NCBI GenBank assembly: GCA_005792865.1
Contig: SXQR01000242.1
Location: 1-12,968, forward strand
Length of the DNA stretch: 12,968 bases
Source: Flavobacterium sp.
GTDB taxonomy: Bacteria; Bacteroidota; Bacteroidia; Flavobacteriales; Flavobacteriaceae
Direction: 5' to 3'
Made by a program: the position numbers and the translations under genes. The notes under the pieces are model-generated. The model ran no database searches and was not told the origin of the DNA. It was given only the letters and a program-made list of their open reading frames with translations. Positions 1 to 6,407 of this stretch are shown here, in pieces (position 1 is the stretch's first letter; the number at the start of each line of letters is the position of its first letter).

Positions 1-1
1 A

Positions 2-18
2 AAAACCTTTGAGGTTTT
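2..18. terminator. possible intrinsic terminator hairpin of an upstream gene
   Basis: Seen: AAAACCT and AGGTTTT form a perfect 7-bp stem around a 3-nt TTG loop. The A-run on one side and T-run on the other give the symmetric shape of a bidirectional terminator. The T-tract is only four bases and the G+C core is short, so it would be weak. It ends about 21 nt before the first gene and probably closes a gene left of the window. This is inference, as the upstream gene is not visible. Confidence 0.4.
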
Positions 19-39
19 ACCCCTCCCATTATTTTTCAA

Positions 40-912
40 ATGAAATCCATACGTATCGCCGGTGTGCCCGAACACTTCAATTATCCTTGGAAAATCGCCA
101 TTGAACAAGGACTATTCCAAGCTGCGAAGCTCGATGTCCTTTGGACCGATGTACCCCAGGGAACCGGCCGCATGTGCGAGATGTTGCGCCGGGATGAGAC
201 CGACCTCGCCGTGATCCTGACCGAAGGAATCGTCCGTGACATTGCCAACGGCAATCCTTCCTGCATCGTACAGGTGTACGTTGAATCGCCACTGCTGTGG
301 GGCATCCATGTCTGGGCTGGATCGCCGTACCGGTCTGTCGGCGACCTGAAGAACAAGACCGTCGCGGTGAGCAGGATGGGTTCGGGGTCGCACCTGATGG
401 CGGCTGTGCACGCATCTTTTTTGGGGTGGGATGTTTCCGAACTGCGATTTGAACAGGTCGATACCATTGACGGCGCGGTGGACGCGCTTAGATCTGGACG
501 TGCCGATTACTTTATGTGGGAGCGTTTCATGACCAAGCCGCTCGTGGACAACGGGACTTTCAGGCGGCTTGGAGACTGCCCTACCCCATGGCCATGCTTT
601 GTGATTGCCGTCCGTGACCAATTCATGGAACAGGATGCCTCATCGGTCCAGGTTGTCCTCGAGATCATCAACGCCATGACCCAGCAAATCAGGAAGCCCG
701 GGCTGTCGGAGGCAATTGCCGAAAATTATTCATTAAATCCGGAAGATGTTGAAGATTGGTTGCAACTCACGAGGTGGTCCGTGTTGAAACCGTCGGAAGA
801 GATGTTAAACAATGTGCAAAAACATTTGCTCGAACTTTCCCTTATCCATAAAAAAGCTACATTTACACAACTTACGTGCATAGCCGCAAGGTGTAATGAT
901 GAAGAGTCCTGA
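40..912 (+). CDS. Ca3427-like periplasmic-binding-fold protein without signal peptide
   Basis: The 290-residue protein has the type 2 periplasmic-binding-protein fold of the NMT1/SsuA/ThiY group. It resembles most closely, from memory, the Ca3427-like subfamily found in bacteria and fungi. Supporting segments are VPEHFNYPWKIAIEQGLF (about residues 9-26), DVPQGTGRMCEMLRRDETD (about 37-55), LTEGIVRDIANGNP (about 60-73), a SPLLWGIHVWAGS stretch (about 83-95) and the second-lobe signature DLKNKTVAVSRMGSGSHLM. There is no signal peptide or lipobox, so the product is predicted cytoplasmic. No ABC permease or ATPase gene lies nearby, so a role as a transporter receptor is not supported; it may instead sense or bind a small molecule. 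The ligand is unknown. Its last 17 nt overlap the start of the next gene, suggesting translational coupling. No clear promoter box lies at a workable distance upstream. Confidence 0.82.
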   Translation: MKSIRIAGVPEHFNYPWKIAIEQGLFQAAKLDVLWTDVPQGTGRMCEMLRRDETDLAVILTEGIVRDIANGNPSCIVQVYVESPLLWGIHVWAGSPYRSVGDLKNKTVAVSRMGSGSHLMAAVHASFLGWDVSELRFEQVDTIDGAVDALRSGRADYFMWERFMTKPLVDNGTFRRLGDCPTPWPCFVIAVRDQFMEQDASSVQVVLEIINAMTQQIRKPGLSEAIAENYSLNPEDVEDWLQLTRWSVLKPSEEMLNNVQKHLLELSLIHKKATFTQLTCIAARCNDEES

Positions 913-1828
913 AATTACGTTTGCCGGGATCCAACAGCGGCTTAGGCTGAAGAAACCCTGGGATTCGGTCCTCATCACGGCGCTCAGCATCTTGACCGCA
1001 ATCCCGATCTTCCTGATCGCGCACCAGAACCTCATTGACCCCGAATGGTATTTCCAGTTTGACCGGATCCTGATTTTCATTGCCATCCTGTCGTTGCTGT
1101 ACCTGATATTTTATTACCTGCGCGCTCTCATCGTGGCCTGCATCATTTTTTTCCTTGTCATGCTCCTTTACGGCAGCACCTTTGGACAATACGGGTTTTT
1201 TCAGGTTTTTGACGATTACCGCGCCATGATCTATACGATGGCCGAGGATCCGCATCCCCAGGACCTTATCTTGTCCAAGCTCCTGCCCTTCCCAAACAAG
1301 TCGCGCATCCTGAACGCCGTGGAATATGACAATCCGCGTGTGCGCAATTTTACGCTCATGGCCACCACCAAGCATTTTCGCGATGTGCCCAACCAGGGGC
1401 GCTACAGGCAACTCATCCAATGTTTCGCGGCTTTCGTGGAAATCAATGGTCGTTGGAATTATGTCAACGATCCCAAGGGCCGCGATTACATTGCCCGCGC
1501 GAGCGAATCCTTGCTGTACCTTTCCGGCGATTGTGACGATCACGCGATACTCATGGCCGCCTGTGTCCGGGCCATTGGGGGAACTCCCCGGCTGATCCAT
1601 ACCACCGGGCACATCTATCCCGAAATCCTCATCGGTAACAAAAGCGACCTCGAGCAGGTCAATTACCTGATCAAGAAGGTGTTGTTTGCTCAAGAGGCCA
1701 AGGGCAAGGATATCCATTATCACATCGACGAACGCGGACAGGTGTGGCTGAACCTTGATTATACCGCGAAATACCCGGGCGGACCGTTCATGCGCGAGGA
1801 AATTTTGGGCGCTCTGACGCTCAATTAA
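896..1828 (+). CDS. membrane-anchored transglutaminase-like cysteine protein
   Basis: The 310-residue protein has three N-terminal hydrophobic segments (about residues 24-43, 57-75 and 76-92) followed by a soluble transglutaminase/protease-like domain. A papain-type triad is visible: Cys213 in SGDCDDHAILMAACVRAIGG, His239 in TTGHIYPEIL, and Asp288 in LNLDYTAKYPGG. With a cytoplasmic N-terminus and three membrane passes, the catalytic domain would face the periplasm. Family members act as peptidases, amidases or crosslinkers; the substrate here is unknown. ATG 896 overlaps the preceding gene by 17 nt, and a second ATG follows at once (899), so the start is uncertain by one codon. AAGG just upstream is a weak Shine-Dalgarno-like element. 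The pair is probably co-transcribed. No strong terminator follows; a short TGCG-GCAA-CGCG hairpin near 1840-1853 is too weak to call. Confidence 0.85.
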   Translation: MMKSPEITFAGIQQRLRLKKPWDSVLITALSILTAIPIFLIAHQNLIDPEWYFQFDRILIFIAILSLLYLIFYYLRALIVACIIFFLVMLLYGSTFGQYGFFQVFDDYRAMIYTMAEDPHPQDLILSKLLPFPNKSRILNAVEYDNPRVRNFTLMATTKHFRDVPNQGRYRQLIQCFAAFVEINGRWNYVNDPKGRDYIARASESLLYLSGDCDDHAILMAACVRAIGGTPRLIHTTGHIYPEILIGNKSDLEQVNYLIKKVLFAQEAKGKDIHYHIDERGQVWLNLDYTAKYPGGPFMREEILGALTLN

Positions 1829-1860
1829 CGAGGTGGGGTGCGGCAACGCGGGCTTTTTGC

Positions 1861-1868
1861 TATCTTAG
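1861..1868 (+). promoter_or_regulatory. possible -7 promoter box for the DUF3575-type gene
   Basis: TATCTTAG matches the Bacteroidetes -7 consensus TAnnTTTG except for one base. It sits 13 nt before ATG 1882, in the 53-nt gap after the transglutaminase-like gene. No TTG-type -33 element is visible at the usual 17-23 nt upstream. Weak inference. Confidence 0.3.
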
Positions 1869-1881
1869 CCGAACCAATTCG

Positions 1882-2475
1882 ATGTTTATGAGAAAATTTC
1901 TCCTGATGGCTCTGCTTCTTTCGGCCTTTGCCCAGGCCCAGGATTCGACTGCGGTCAATTCCGGCGCGGAAATACTGGCCAGGCGCAATGAGGTACGCAC
2001 CGACCTGCTTTCAACGGTCATGTCATCCAAGTTCAATCTCACCTACGAGCGCTTTTTTTCTGAAGATTGGTCGGCCGGGGTTACCGGCGGCATAACCTCC
2101 AGCAAGAATCTCGACGACGATTTCGATGCCGGTTACCGCAATTCGCTTCCCAAATACGAGATCAATCCCTTTGTGCGCTACAAGCTGTCCCAAAGCATTC
2201 GCCGGTTCTATTTTGCCGAGGTTTTCCTTTCGGCCAACGGAGGCGATTTTAAGGAAATCGTCCGGCTGACAGATGAATTGGGAAATGGTTATTACGTCAC
2301 TGAAAAATCTACTTACTCGGATTTTGGCGTAGGTGCGGGCCTGGGTTATAAAATGTACCTCCAGGATAAGATCGCCATTGAACTGCTCGTGGCATTCGGG
2401 ACCAATCTATTCGATAAGGATAAAAGCCCGGACACGATTTCCCGCGTGGGCCTGAGTGTTGGTTACAGATTCTAA
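1882..2475 (+). CDS. DUF3575-type outer-membrane beta-barrel protein
   Basis: The 197-residue protein carries a Sec signal peptide (MFMRKFLLMALLLSAFAQA, cleavage probably before QDS). Alternating amphipathic strands follow, with turn-rich segments such as SAGVTGGIT and FGVGAGLGYKMYL. It ends in VGYRF, whose terminal aromatic residue is the usual mark of an outer-membrane barrel recognised by the BAM machinery. The RTDLLSTVMSSKFNLTYERFF segment (about residues 37-57) resembles DUF3575 proteins of Bacteroidetes, from memory. The function is unknown; small barrels of this kind are often structural or porin-like. ATG 1882 and ATG 1888 are both possible; 1888 would give the more usual MRK start. 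The lipoprotein gene begins 10 nt downstream, suggesting a two-gene unit. Confidence 0.75.
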   Translation: MFMRKFLLMALLLSAFAQAQDSTAVNSGAEILARRNEVRTDLLSTVMSSKFNLTYERFFSEDWSAGVTGGITSSKNLDDDFDAGYRNSLPKYEINPFVRYKLSQSIRRFYFAEVFLSANGGDFKEIVRLTDELGNGYYVTEKSTYSDFGVGAGLGYKMYLQDKIAIELLVAFGTNLFDKDKSPDTISRVGLSVGYRF

Positions 2476-2485
2476 ATATTTTAAA

Positions 2486-3058
2486 ATGAAAAAATTAGTA
2501 TTGATATTCTGCATCATCGCTTTGGGTTGCGATTCGAACGATGACGGTTTCTATAATACCAAGTACGTGAATGCGGCAAACCTAGTCGTGCTTGAAACCC
2601 AACCGGCTTATCAGGTAAACGATGTCCTGTTCGTATCGGCCGAAATCCCCAATCTACTCGAGGAATCAGGGCAGCCAAACTTGCTGGATGTCCGCAAATC
2701 TACGGGGAACGCGCCTAAATTTGATTTTTCCTACCTGATCGAGCGCGAGACCTCGCCCGAAGTTTGGGAAGTCGTTGATGTTACGAACGATTTCGTGGCC
2801 GACCTTGGCAGCCATGAAGTGGGCGCTTATGTGCAGGGAATCCTTGATTTCGATGCATCGACGCAAAGCTATCGTTACCGCGGCGGCGTACGATTGAGCG
2901 AAGCAGGCCAATACCGCCTGAGCTACAGCCTTAACAGTTCGGCTTTTGACAGGGTCGCATTGCGTTCGCGCAGCGCCGGGAACAATGTCACGCTGAACAT
3001 CTTTTCGACCACCAATGCCCTTAACGCCGAAGGATATTATCTCTTCACGGTAAACTGA
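2486..3058 (+). CDS. small lipoprotein of unknown function, candidate surface lipoprotein
   Basis: This is a 190-residue lipoprotein. I chose ATG 2486 because MKKLVLIFCIIALGC is a complete lipoprotein signal peptide with lipobox ALGC and acylated Cys15. An in-frame ATG at 2456 would put ten non-signal residues in front and overlap the preceding gene. After Cys15 comes DSNDDGF; an acidic cluster near the lipidated Cys resembles the lipoprotein export signal that sends Bacteroidetes lipoproteins to the cell surface. The rest is rich in predicted beta strands with Ser/Thr/Asn and no catalytic motif I recognise. It follows the barrel gene by 10 nt and may be exported with it or partner it. The stop codon directly abuts the stop of the convergent ung gene. 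Confidence 0.72.
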   Translation: MKKLVLIFCIIALGCDSNDDGFYNTKYVNAANLVVLETQPAYQVNDVLFVSAEIPNLLEESGQPNLLDVRKSTGNAPKFDFSYLIERETSPEVWEVVDVTNDFVADLGSHEVGAYVQGILDFDASTQSYRYRGGVRLSEAGQYRLSYSLNSSAFDRVALRSRSAGNNVTLNIFSTTNALNAEGYYLFTVN

Positions 3059-3724
3059 TCACCAATTGATGGGTGTTTTCCCGGTAGATTGCAGGTAGTG
3101 ATTCGCCTGGCTGAAATGTTTGTTGCCGAACCAAAGCCCGCGGTTGGCGCTCATGGGCGAAGGGTGCCCCGATTCCAGCACGAGGTGGCGCGACCGGTCG
3201 ATGTTTTTCCCTTTCGTTTTGGCATGGCCGCCCCACAGCATGAACACCAGTGAGTTTTTTTTCTTGGATAACCGTTCAATCACGGCCGATGTGAAGATCT
3301 CCCAACCGAGGTTCTGGTGGCTTCCGGCCTTTCCGTGCGCCACCGTCAGGGTATCATTGAGCAAAAGCACACCCTGTTTAGCCCACCTGTCGAGATTTCC
3401 CGACAGTGGAACCTCGACGCCCAGATCGTCCCTGATTTCCCTGAAGATATTGCGAAGCGAAGGCGGAAACGACACCCCGTCATGTACCGAAAAACTCAGT
3501 CCGTGCGCCTGTCCCGGGCCATGGTAGGGATCCTGCCCGAGGATCACGACCTTCACACGATCGAACGGACAAAGCCTGAAGGCTTCGAAAATATAAGCTT
3601 CCGACGGATAACAGGCTCCGGATTCATATGATTCGCGCACCAGGTTTTCGAGCGCCTTGAAGTATTCCTTGTCAAATTCGTCGCGGATCTCCCGTTTCCA
3701 CGATTCTTCCATTATGGATCGCAT
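3059..3724 (-). CDS. ung: uracil-DNA glycosylase, family 1
   Basis: The 221-residue enzyme removes uracil from DNA to start base-excision repair. Family 1 motifs are all present: the water-activating GQDPYHGPGQAHGLSFSV with catalytic Asp65; the central LLLNDTLTV strand with the uracil-contacting Asn; VFMLWGGHAK; and the HPSP loop with catalytic His187. The length is typical (E. coli Ung is 229 residues). The loop reads HPSPMSANRG rather than the usual HPSPLS: the residue that inserts into the DNA minor groove is Met, not Leu. The start at 3724 gives MRSIMEESWK; Met5 (3712) is an alternative. It is transcribed alone, divergent from mutS2, with a perfect -7 box 15 nt upstream. Its end abuts the convergent lipoprotein gene with no intervening base. 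Confidence 0.97.
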   Translation of the reverse strand: MRSIMEESWKREIRDEFDKEYFKALENLVRESYESGACYPSEAYIFEAFRLCPFDRVKVVILGQDPYHGPGQAHGLSFSVHDGVSFPPSLRNIFREIRDDLGVEVPLSGNLDRWAKQGVLLLNDTLTVAHGKAGSHQNLGWEIFTSAVIERLSKKKNSLVFMLWGGHAKTKGKNIDRSRHLVLESGHPSPMSANRGLWFGNKHFSQANHYLQSTGKTPINW

Positions 3725-3738
3725 AGGCTGGGTTTATT

Positions 3739-3746
3739 CAAATATA
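3739..3746 (-). promoter_or_regulatory. ung promoter -7 box
   Basis: Read on the minus strand this is TATATTTG, an exact match to the Bacteroidetes consensus TAnnTTTG. It lies 15 nt before the ung ATG in the 98-nt divergent gap with mutS2. No TTG is visible at the expected -33 position, so the assignment rests on one box and its location. Confidence 0.5.
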
Positions 3747-3792
3747 AATAAAAGCCCGGCCGGCACCCGTCTTCCCCACCGTGAAAATTGCG

Positions 3793-3800
3793 TAAATTTG
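3793..3800 (+). promoter_or_regulatory. mutS2 promoter -7 box
   Basis: TAAATTTG matches TAnnTTTG exactly and ends 22 nt before the proposed TTG start of mutS2, giving a leader of roughly 15 nt. No -33 TTG is evident. The TAA inside the box also closes the mutS2 reading frame, so the coding start must lie downstream of it. Confidence 0.5.
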
Positions 3801-3822
3801 CAGGGTATTCCCAAATAAGATT

Positions 3823-5985
3823 TTGCTTAGCATCACCGATAAGACTTTACAGGATCTCCAGTTCCCCACCGTGTTGGAGGCGGTTGCCGCTTCTTGCAAT
3901 ACCGATAGGGGCCGCGAGAAGGCGCTTGCAATCGTTCCCATAGGCAACAGGGAAAAATTGATGCAGGCACTCGCCATGACATCGGAGTATCAGTCTTCCT
4001 TCCAGAACAACAACGCCATACCCAATCACGGATTCGAATCTGTTTCAAACGAACTGCAGTTCCTGTCCATTGATGGAAGTTTCCTTGAGCCGTCGGCTTT
4101 CAGGAAAATCGCGACCCTGTCTGAAACGGCGATGGCCCTGTCGCAGTTCCTTAAGAAATTTGACGATTACTATCCGAATTTGGCGCAACGCGCGGGACTG
4201 GTACCGGGGGCGAAAGACATTCTATCGGCAATCGATATGGTAATCGATAAATTTGGCGAGGTAAAGGACAATGCATCGGCCCAATTGCACCTCATCAGGC
4301 AGGAAATAAATACGGTCCGGGCGAAGATCAACCAAAGTTTCGCATCGGCACTTTCACAATACAACAGTCTTGGTTATCTGGACGATATCAAGGAAAGCGT
4401 GGTCGAGAACCGTCGGGTCCTGGCAGTGCTTGCCATGTACCGGCGCAAGGTCAAGGGCACGGTCCTGGGCAGTTCCAAGACCGGAAGCCTTGCCTTTATC
4501 GAACCCGAGGCGACGCTTCGGCATTCGCGCGAACTCAACGACCTTGAATTTCGCCAGCGCGAAGAAATCATGCGGATATTGAGAAAACTCTCGGATGTAT
4601 TGCGCCCGCATGTGGAAACCATCATGGTATACCAGGAATTCCTCAGCGATGTGGACGTGATCGCGGCCAAGGCCAAGTATGCTGTAAGGACCAATTCAAT
4701 CTTGCCCAACATTACCGAAAACCGCCGGCTCCATTTCAGGGAGGCTTTCCATCCGATATTGTTTTTGACCAACAAGGCCAAAAAAGAGACCACCTATCCC
4801 CAAACTTTTGAATTGACCCAGGAGAACCGGATTATCGTGATTTCGGGCCCCAATGCCGGCGGGAAGACCATTTCGCTGAAGACCGTCGGGCTTTTGCAAC
4901 TGATGCTGCAGAGTGGGCTGCTGATCCCGGTCCACGAACGCAGCGAAACGTTTTTGTTTGACAGGATACTGACCGATATCGGTGACAACCAGTCTATTGA
5001 AAATCACTTAAGTACATACAGTTACCGGCTCAAGAACATGAACTTTTTCCTGCGCAAGTGCAACCGCAATACATTGTTCCTGATCGACGAATTCGGGACG
5101 GGCTCCGATCCCGAACTGGGCGGTGCTCTGGCCGAAATCTTCCTCGAAGAATTTTACCACCGCGAGGCATTCGGCATTATCACGACGCATTACGCGAATT
5201 TAAAGATGCTCGCCAACGAATTGCCTTACGCGACCAATGCCAACATGCTTTTTGACGAAAAAAGCCTGGAACCCATGTACAAGCTCGTGTTAGGCCAGGC
5301 GGGCAGTTCCTTTACTTTTGAGGTTGCCCAAAAAAACGGGATACCCTTTGGGCTGATCAACCGCGCCAAGAAAAAAGTCGAGGGAGGCAAGGTCCGCTTC
5401 GACAAGACGATCGCAACGTTGCAAAAGGAGCGTTCAAAACTGGAAAAAACCTCGCAAACGTTGCGTGAAGAGGAAGTTCGCGCGAGGGAAGAAAGTTCAA
5501 AACTGGAATCGATCAACCAAAAGATGCGGCAAAAACTCGAAAGTTACCAGGAACTGTATGATTCCAATCAAAAGACGATCTACATCGGACAAAAAATTGA
5601 GGACCTTGCGGCGAAGTATTTCAACAACAAGAACAAGAAGGACCTGATCGGCGAGTTCCTCAAACTGGTGGAAATCGAAAACTCCAAGCGCAAGAAAGCC
5701 ACGACGGCGCAACAAAAACAGATCGAACAAAAGAAAAAGGAAGTCGTACGTGAAGTGGAACAAGTCGTCGAGGAAATACGCAAAGAAAAAAAAGAAAAGA
5801 AAATAAAGGCGGTGGTGGAAAAACCAAAGCCCGTACTCAAGGCCGGTGACCGCGTCAGGATGAACGACGGCAAGGCCGTTGGGACCATAGACGCAATTGA
5901 AAAGAACAAGGCGACCGTCAATTACGGTATCTTTACCTCGAAAGTCAGCGTTGACGAACTCGAACTCGTGGAAGCAAAAAAATAA
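3823..5985 (+). CDS. mutS2: MutS2-family ATPase lacking an Smr domain
   Basis: The 720-residue DNA-binding ATPase belongs to the MutS2 family, which acts on branched DNA, suppresses recombination or, in some bacteria, rescues collided ribosomes. It has the MutS core and clamp helices (about residues 1-300), Walker A GPNAGGKT (342-349), and Walker B LFLIDEFGTGSDPE (about 417-430). A T-T-H-Y switch segment follows, then a Lys/Glu-rich coiled coil (about 515-660) and a small KOW-like beta domain (AGDRVRMNDGKAVGTI, about 672-718). The C-terminal Smr nuclease domain of Bacillus-type MutS2 (about 780 residues) is absent. No ATG fits the start: TTG 3823 gives (M)LSITDKTLQDLQFPT, which lines up with the start of flavobacterial homologues as I recall them. 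The DCC-family gene follows after 2 nt. Confidence 0.92.
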   Translation: MLSITDKTLQDLQFPTVLEAVAASCNTDRGREKALAIVPIGNREKLMQALAMTSEYQSSFQNNNAIPNHGFESVSNELQFLSIDGSFLEPSAFRKIATLSETAMALSQFLKKFDDYYPNLAQRAGLVPGAKDILSAIDMVIDKFGEVKDNASAQLHLIRQEINTVRAKINQSFASALSQYNSLGYLDDIKESVVENRRVLAVLAMYRRKVKGTVLGSSKTGSLAFIEPEATLRHSRELNDLEFRQREEIMRILRKLSDVLRPHVETIMVYQEFLSDVDVIAAKAKYAVRTNSILPNITENRRLHFREAFHPILFLTNKAKKETTYPQTFELTQENRIIVISGPNAGGKTISLKTVGLLQLMLQSGLLIPVHERSETFLFDRILTDIGDNQSIENHLSTYSYRLKNMNFFLRKCNRNTLFLIDEFGTGSDPELGGALAEIFLEEFYHREAFGIITTHYANLKMLANELPYATNANMLFDEKSLEPMYKLVLGQAGSSFTFEVAQKNGIPFGLINRAKKKVEGGKVRFDKTIATLQKERSKLEKTSQTLREEEVRAREESSKLESINQKMRQKLESYQELYDSNQKTIYIGQKIEDLAAKYFNNKNKKDLIGEFLKLVEIENSKRKKATTAQQKQIEQKKKEVVREVEQVVEEIRKEKKEKKIKAVVEKPKPVLKAGDRVRMNDGKAVGTIDAIEKNKATVNYGIFTSKVSVDELELVEAKK

Positions 5986-5987
5986 CC

Positions 5988-6407
5988 ATGGAAATCAATG
6001 AATTGCCGCAGGGCAAAAAAATCGTATTATTTGACGGGGTCTGCAACCTTTGCGATTCGTTCGTACAATATGTGATCAAGCGCGACAAAAAGGATGTTTT
6101 CAGGTTTTTGCCGCTTCAATCCGAACTAGGCGAAAAGATCGTGAAGCACATTGGCGCCGATCCAAAGAAACTCGACAGCATCGTCCTGTACGACCCCGGC
6201 GTGGCCTGGTACCATAAGTCCTCGGCGGCGCTTGAGATTGGCCGCCACCTGGGTGGACTCCCCGCGTTGGCCATCATCTTCAAGATATTGCCAAAGGCGC
6301 TTCGCGATCCCATTTATGACTACGTAGCCAGAAACCGGTACAAATGGTACGGCAAAAAAGATGCGTGCATGATCCCGACACCGGAGCTCAAGGCTAAGTT
6401 CCTGTAA
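5988..6407 (+). CDS. DCC-family (DUF393) thiol-disulfide oxidoreductase-like protein
   Basis: This 139-residue protein has the family-defining N-terminal motif FDGVCNLCDSFV, with Asp16, Cys19 and Cys22 forming a thioredoxin-like CxxC after the first beta strand. RFLPLQSELG follows, then a YHKSSAALEIGRHLGG stretch and the usual YDYVARNRYKWYGKKDACM C-terminal helix. The length is normal for the family (about 130-140). It has no signal peptide, so it should act in the cytoplasm or at the inner membrane face. A redox role is inferred from the CxxC; the true substrates of the family are poorly known. It begins 2 nt after mutS2 and is surely co-transcribed with it. Its last 14 nt overlap the end of the convergent symporter gene. 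Confidence 0.9.
   Translation: MEINELPQGKKIVLFDGVCNLCDSFVQYVIKRDKKDVFRFLPLQSELGEKIVKHIGADPKKLDSIVLYDPGVAWYHKSSAALEIGRHLGGLPALAIIFKILPKALRDPIYDYVARNRYKWYGKKDACMIPTPELKAKFL

Noticed and set aside
872..1846. Long minus-strand open frame (324 codons) opposite the transglutaminase-like gene
   Set aside because: It mirrors a clearly conserved gene with an intact triad and membrane helices. Its translation shows no recognisable domain; such antisense frames are common in G+C-rich coding DNA.
1840..1860. Short hairpin TGCG-GCAA-CGCG followed by TTTTT, as a terminator after the transglutaminase-like gene
   Set aside because: The stem is only four pairs including a wobble, and the T-run is separated from it, so termination is not convincing.
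2456..2485. Longer lipoprotein start at 2456
   Set aside because: It would overlap the previous gene and place a non-signal stretch before an otherwise perfect lipoprotein signal peptide beginning at 2486.
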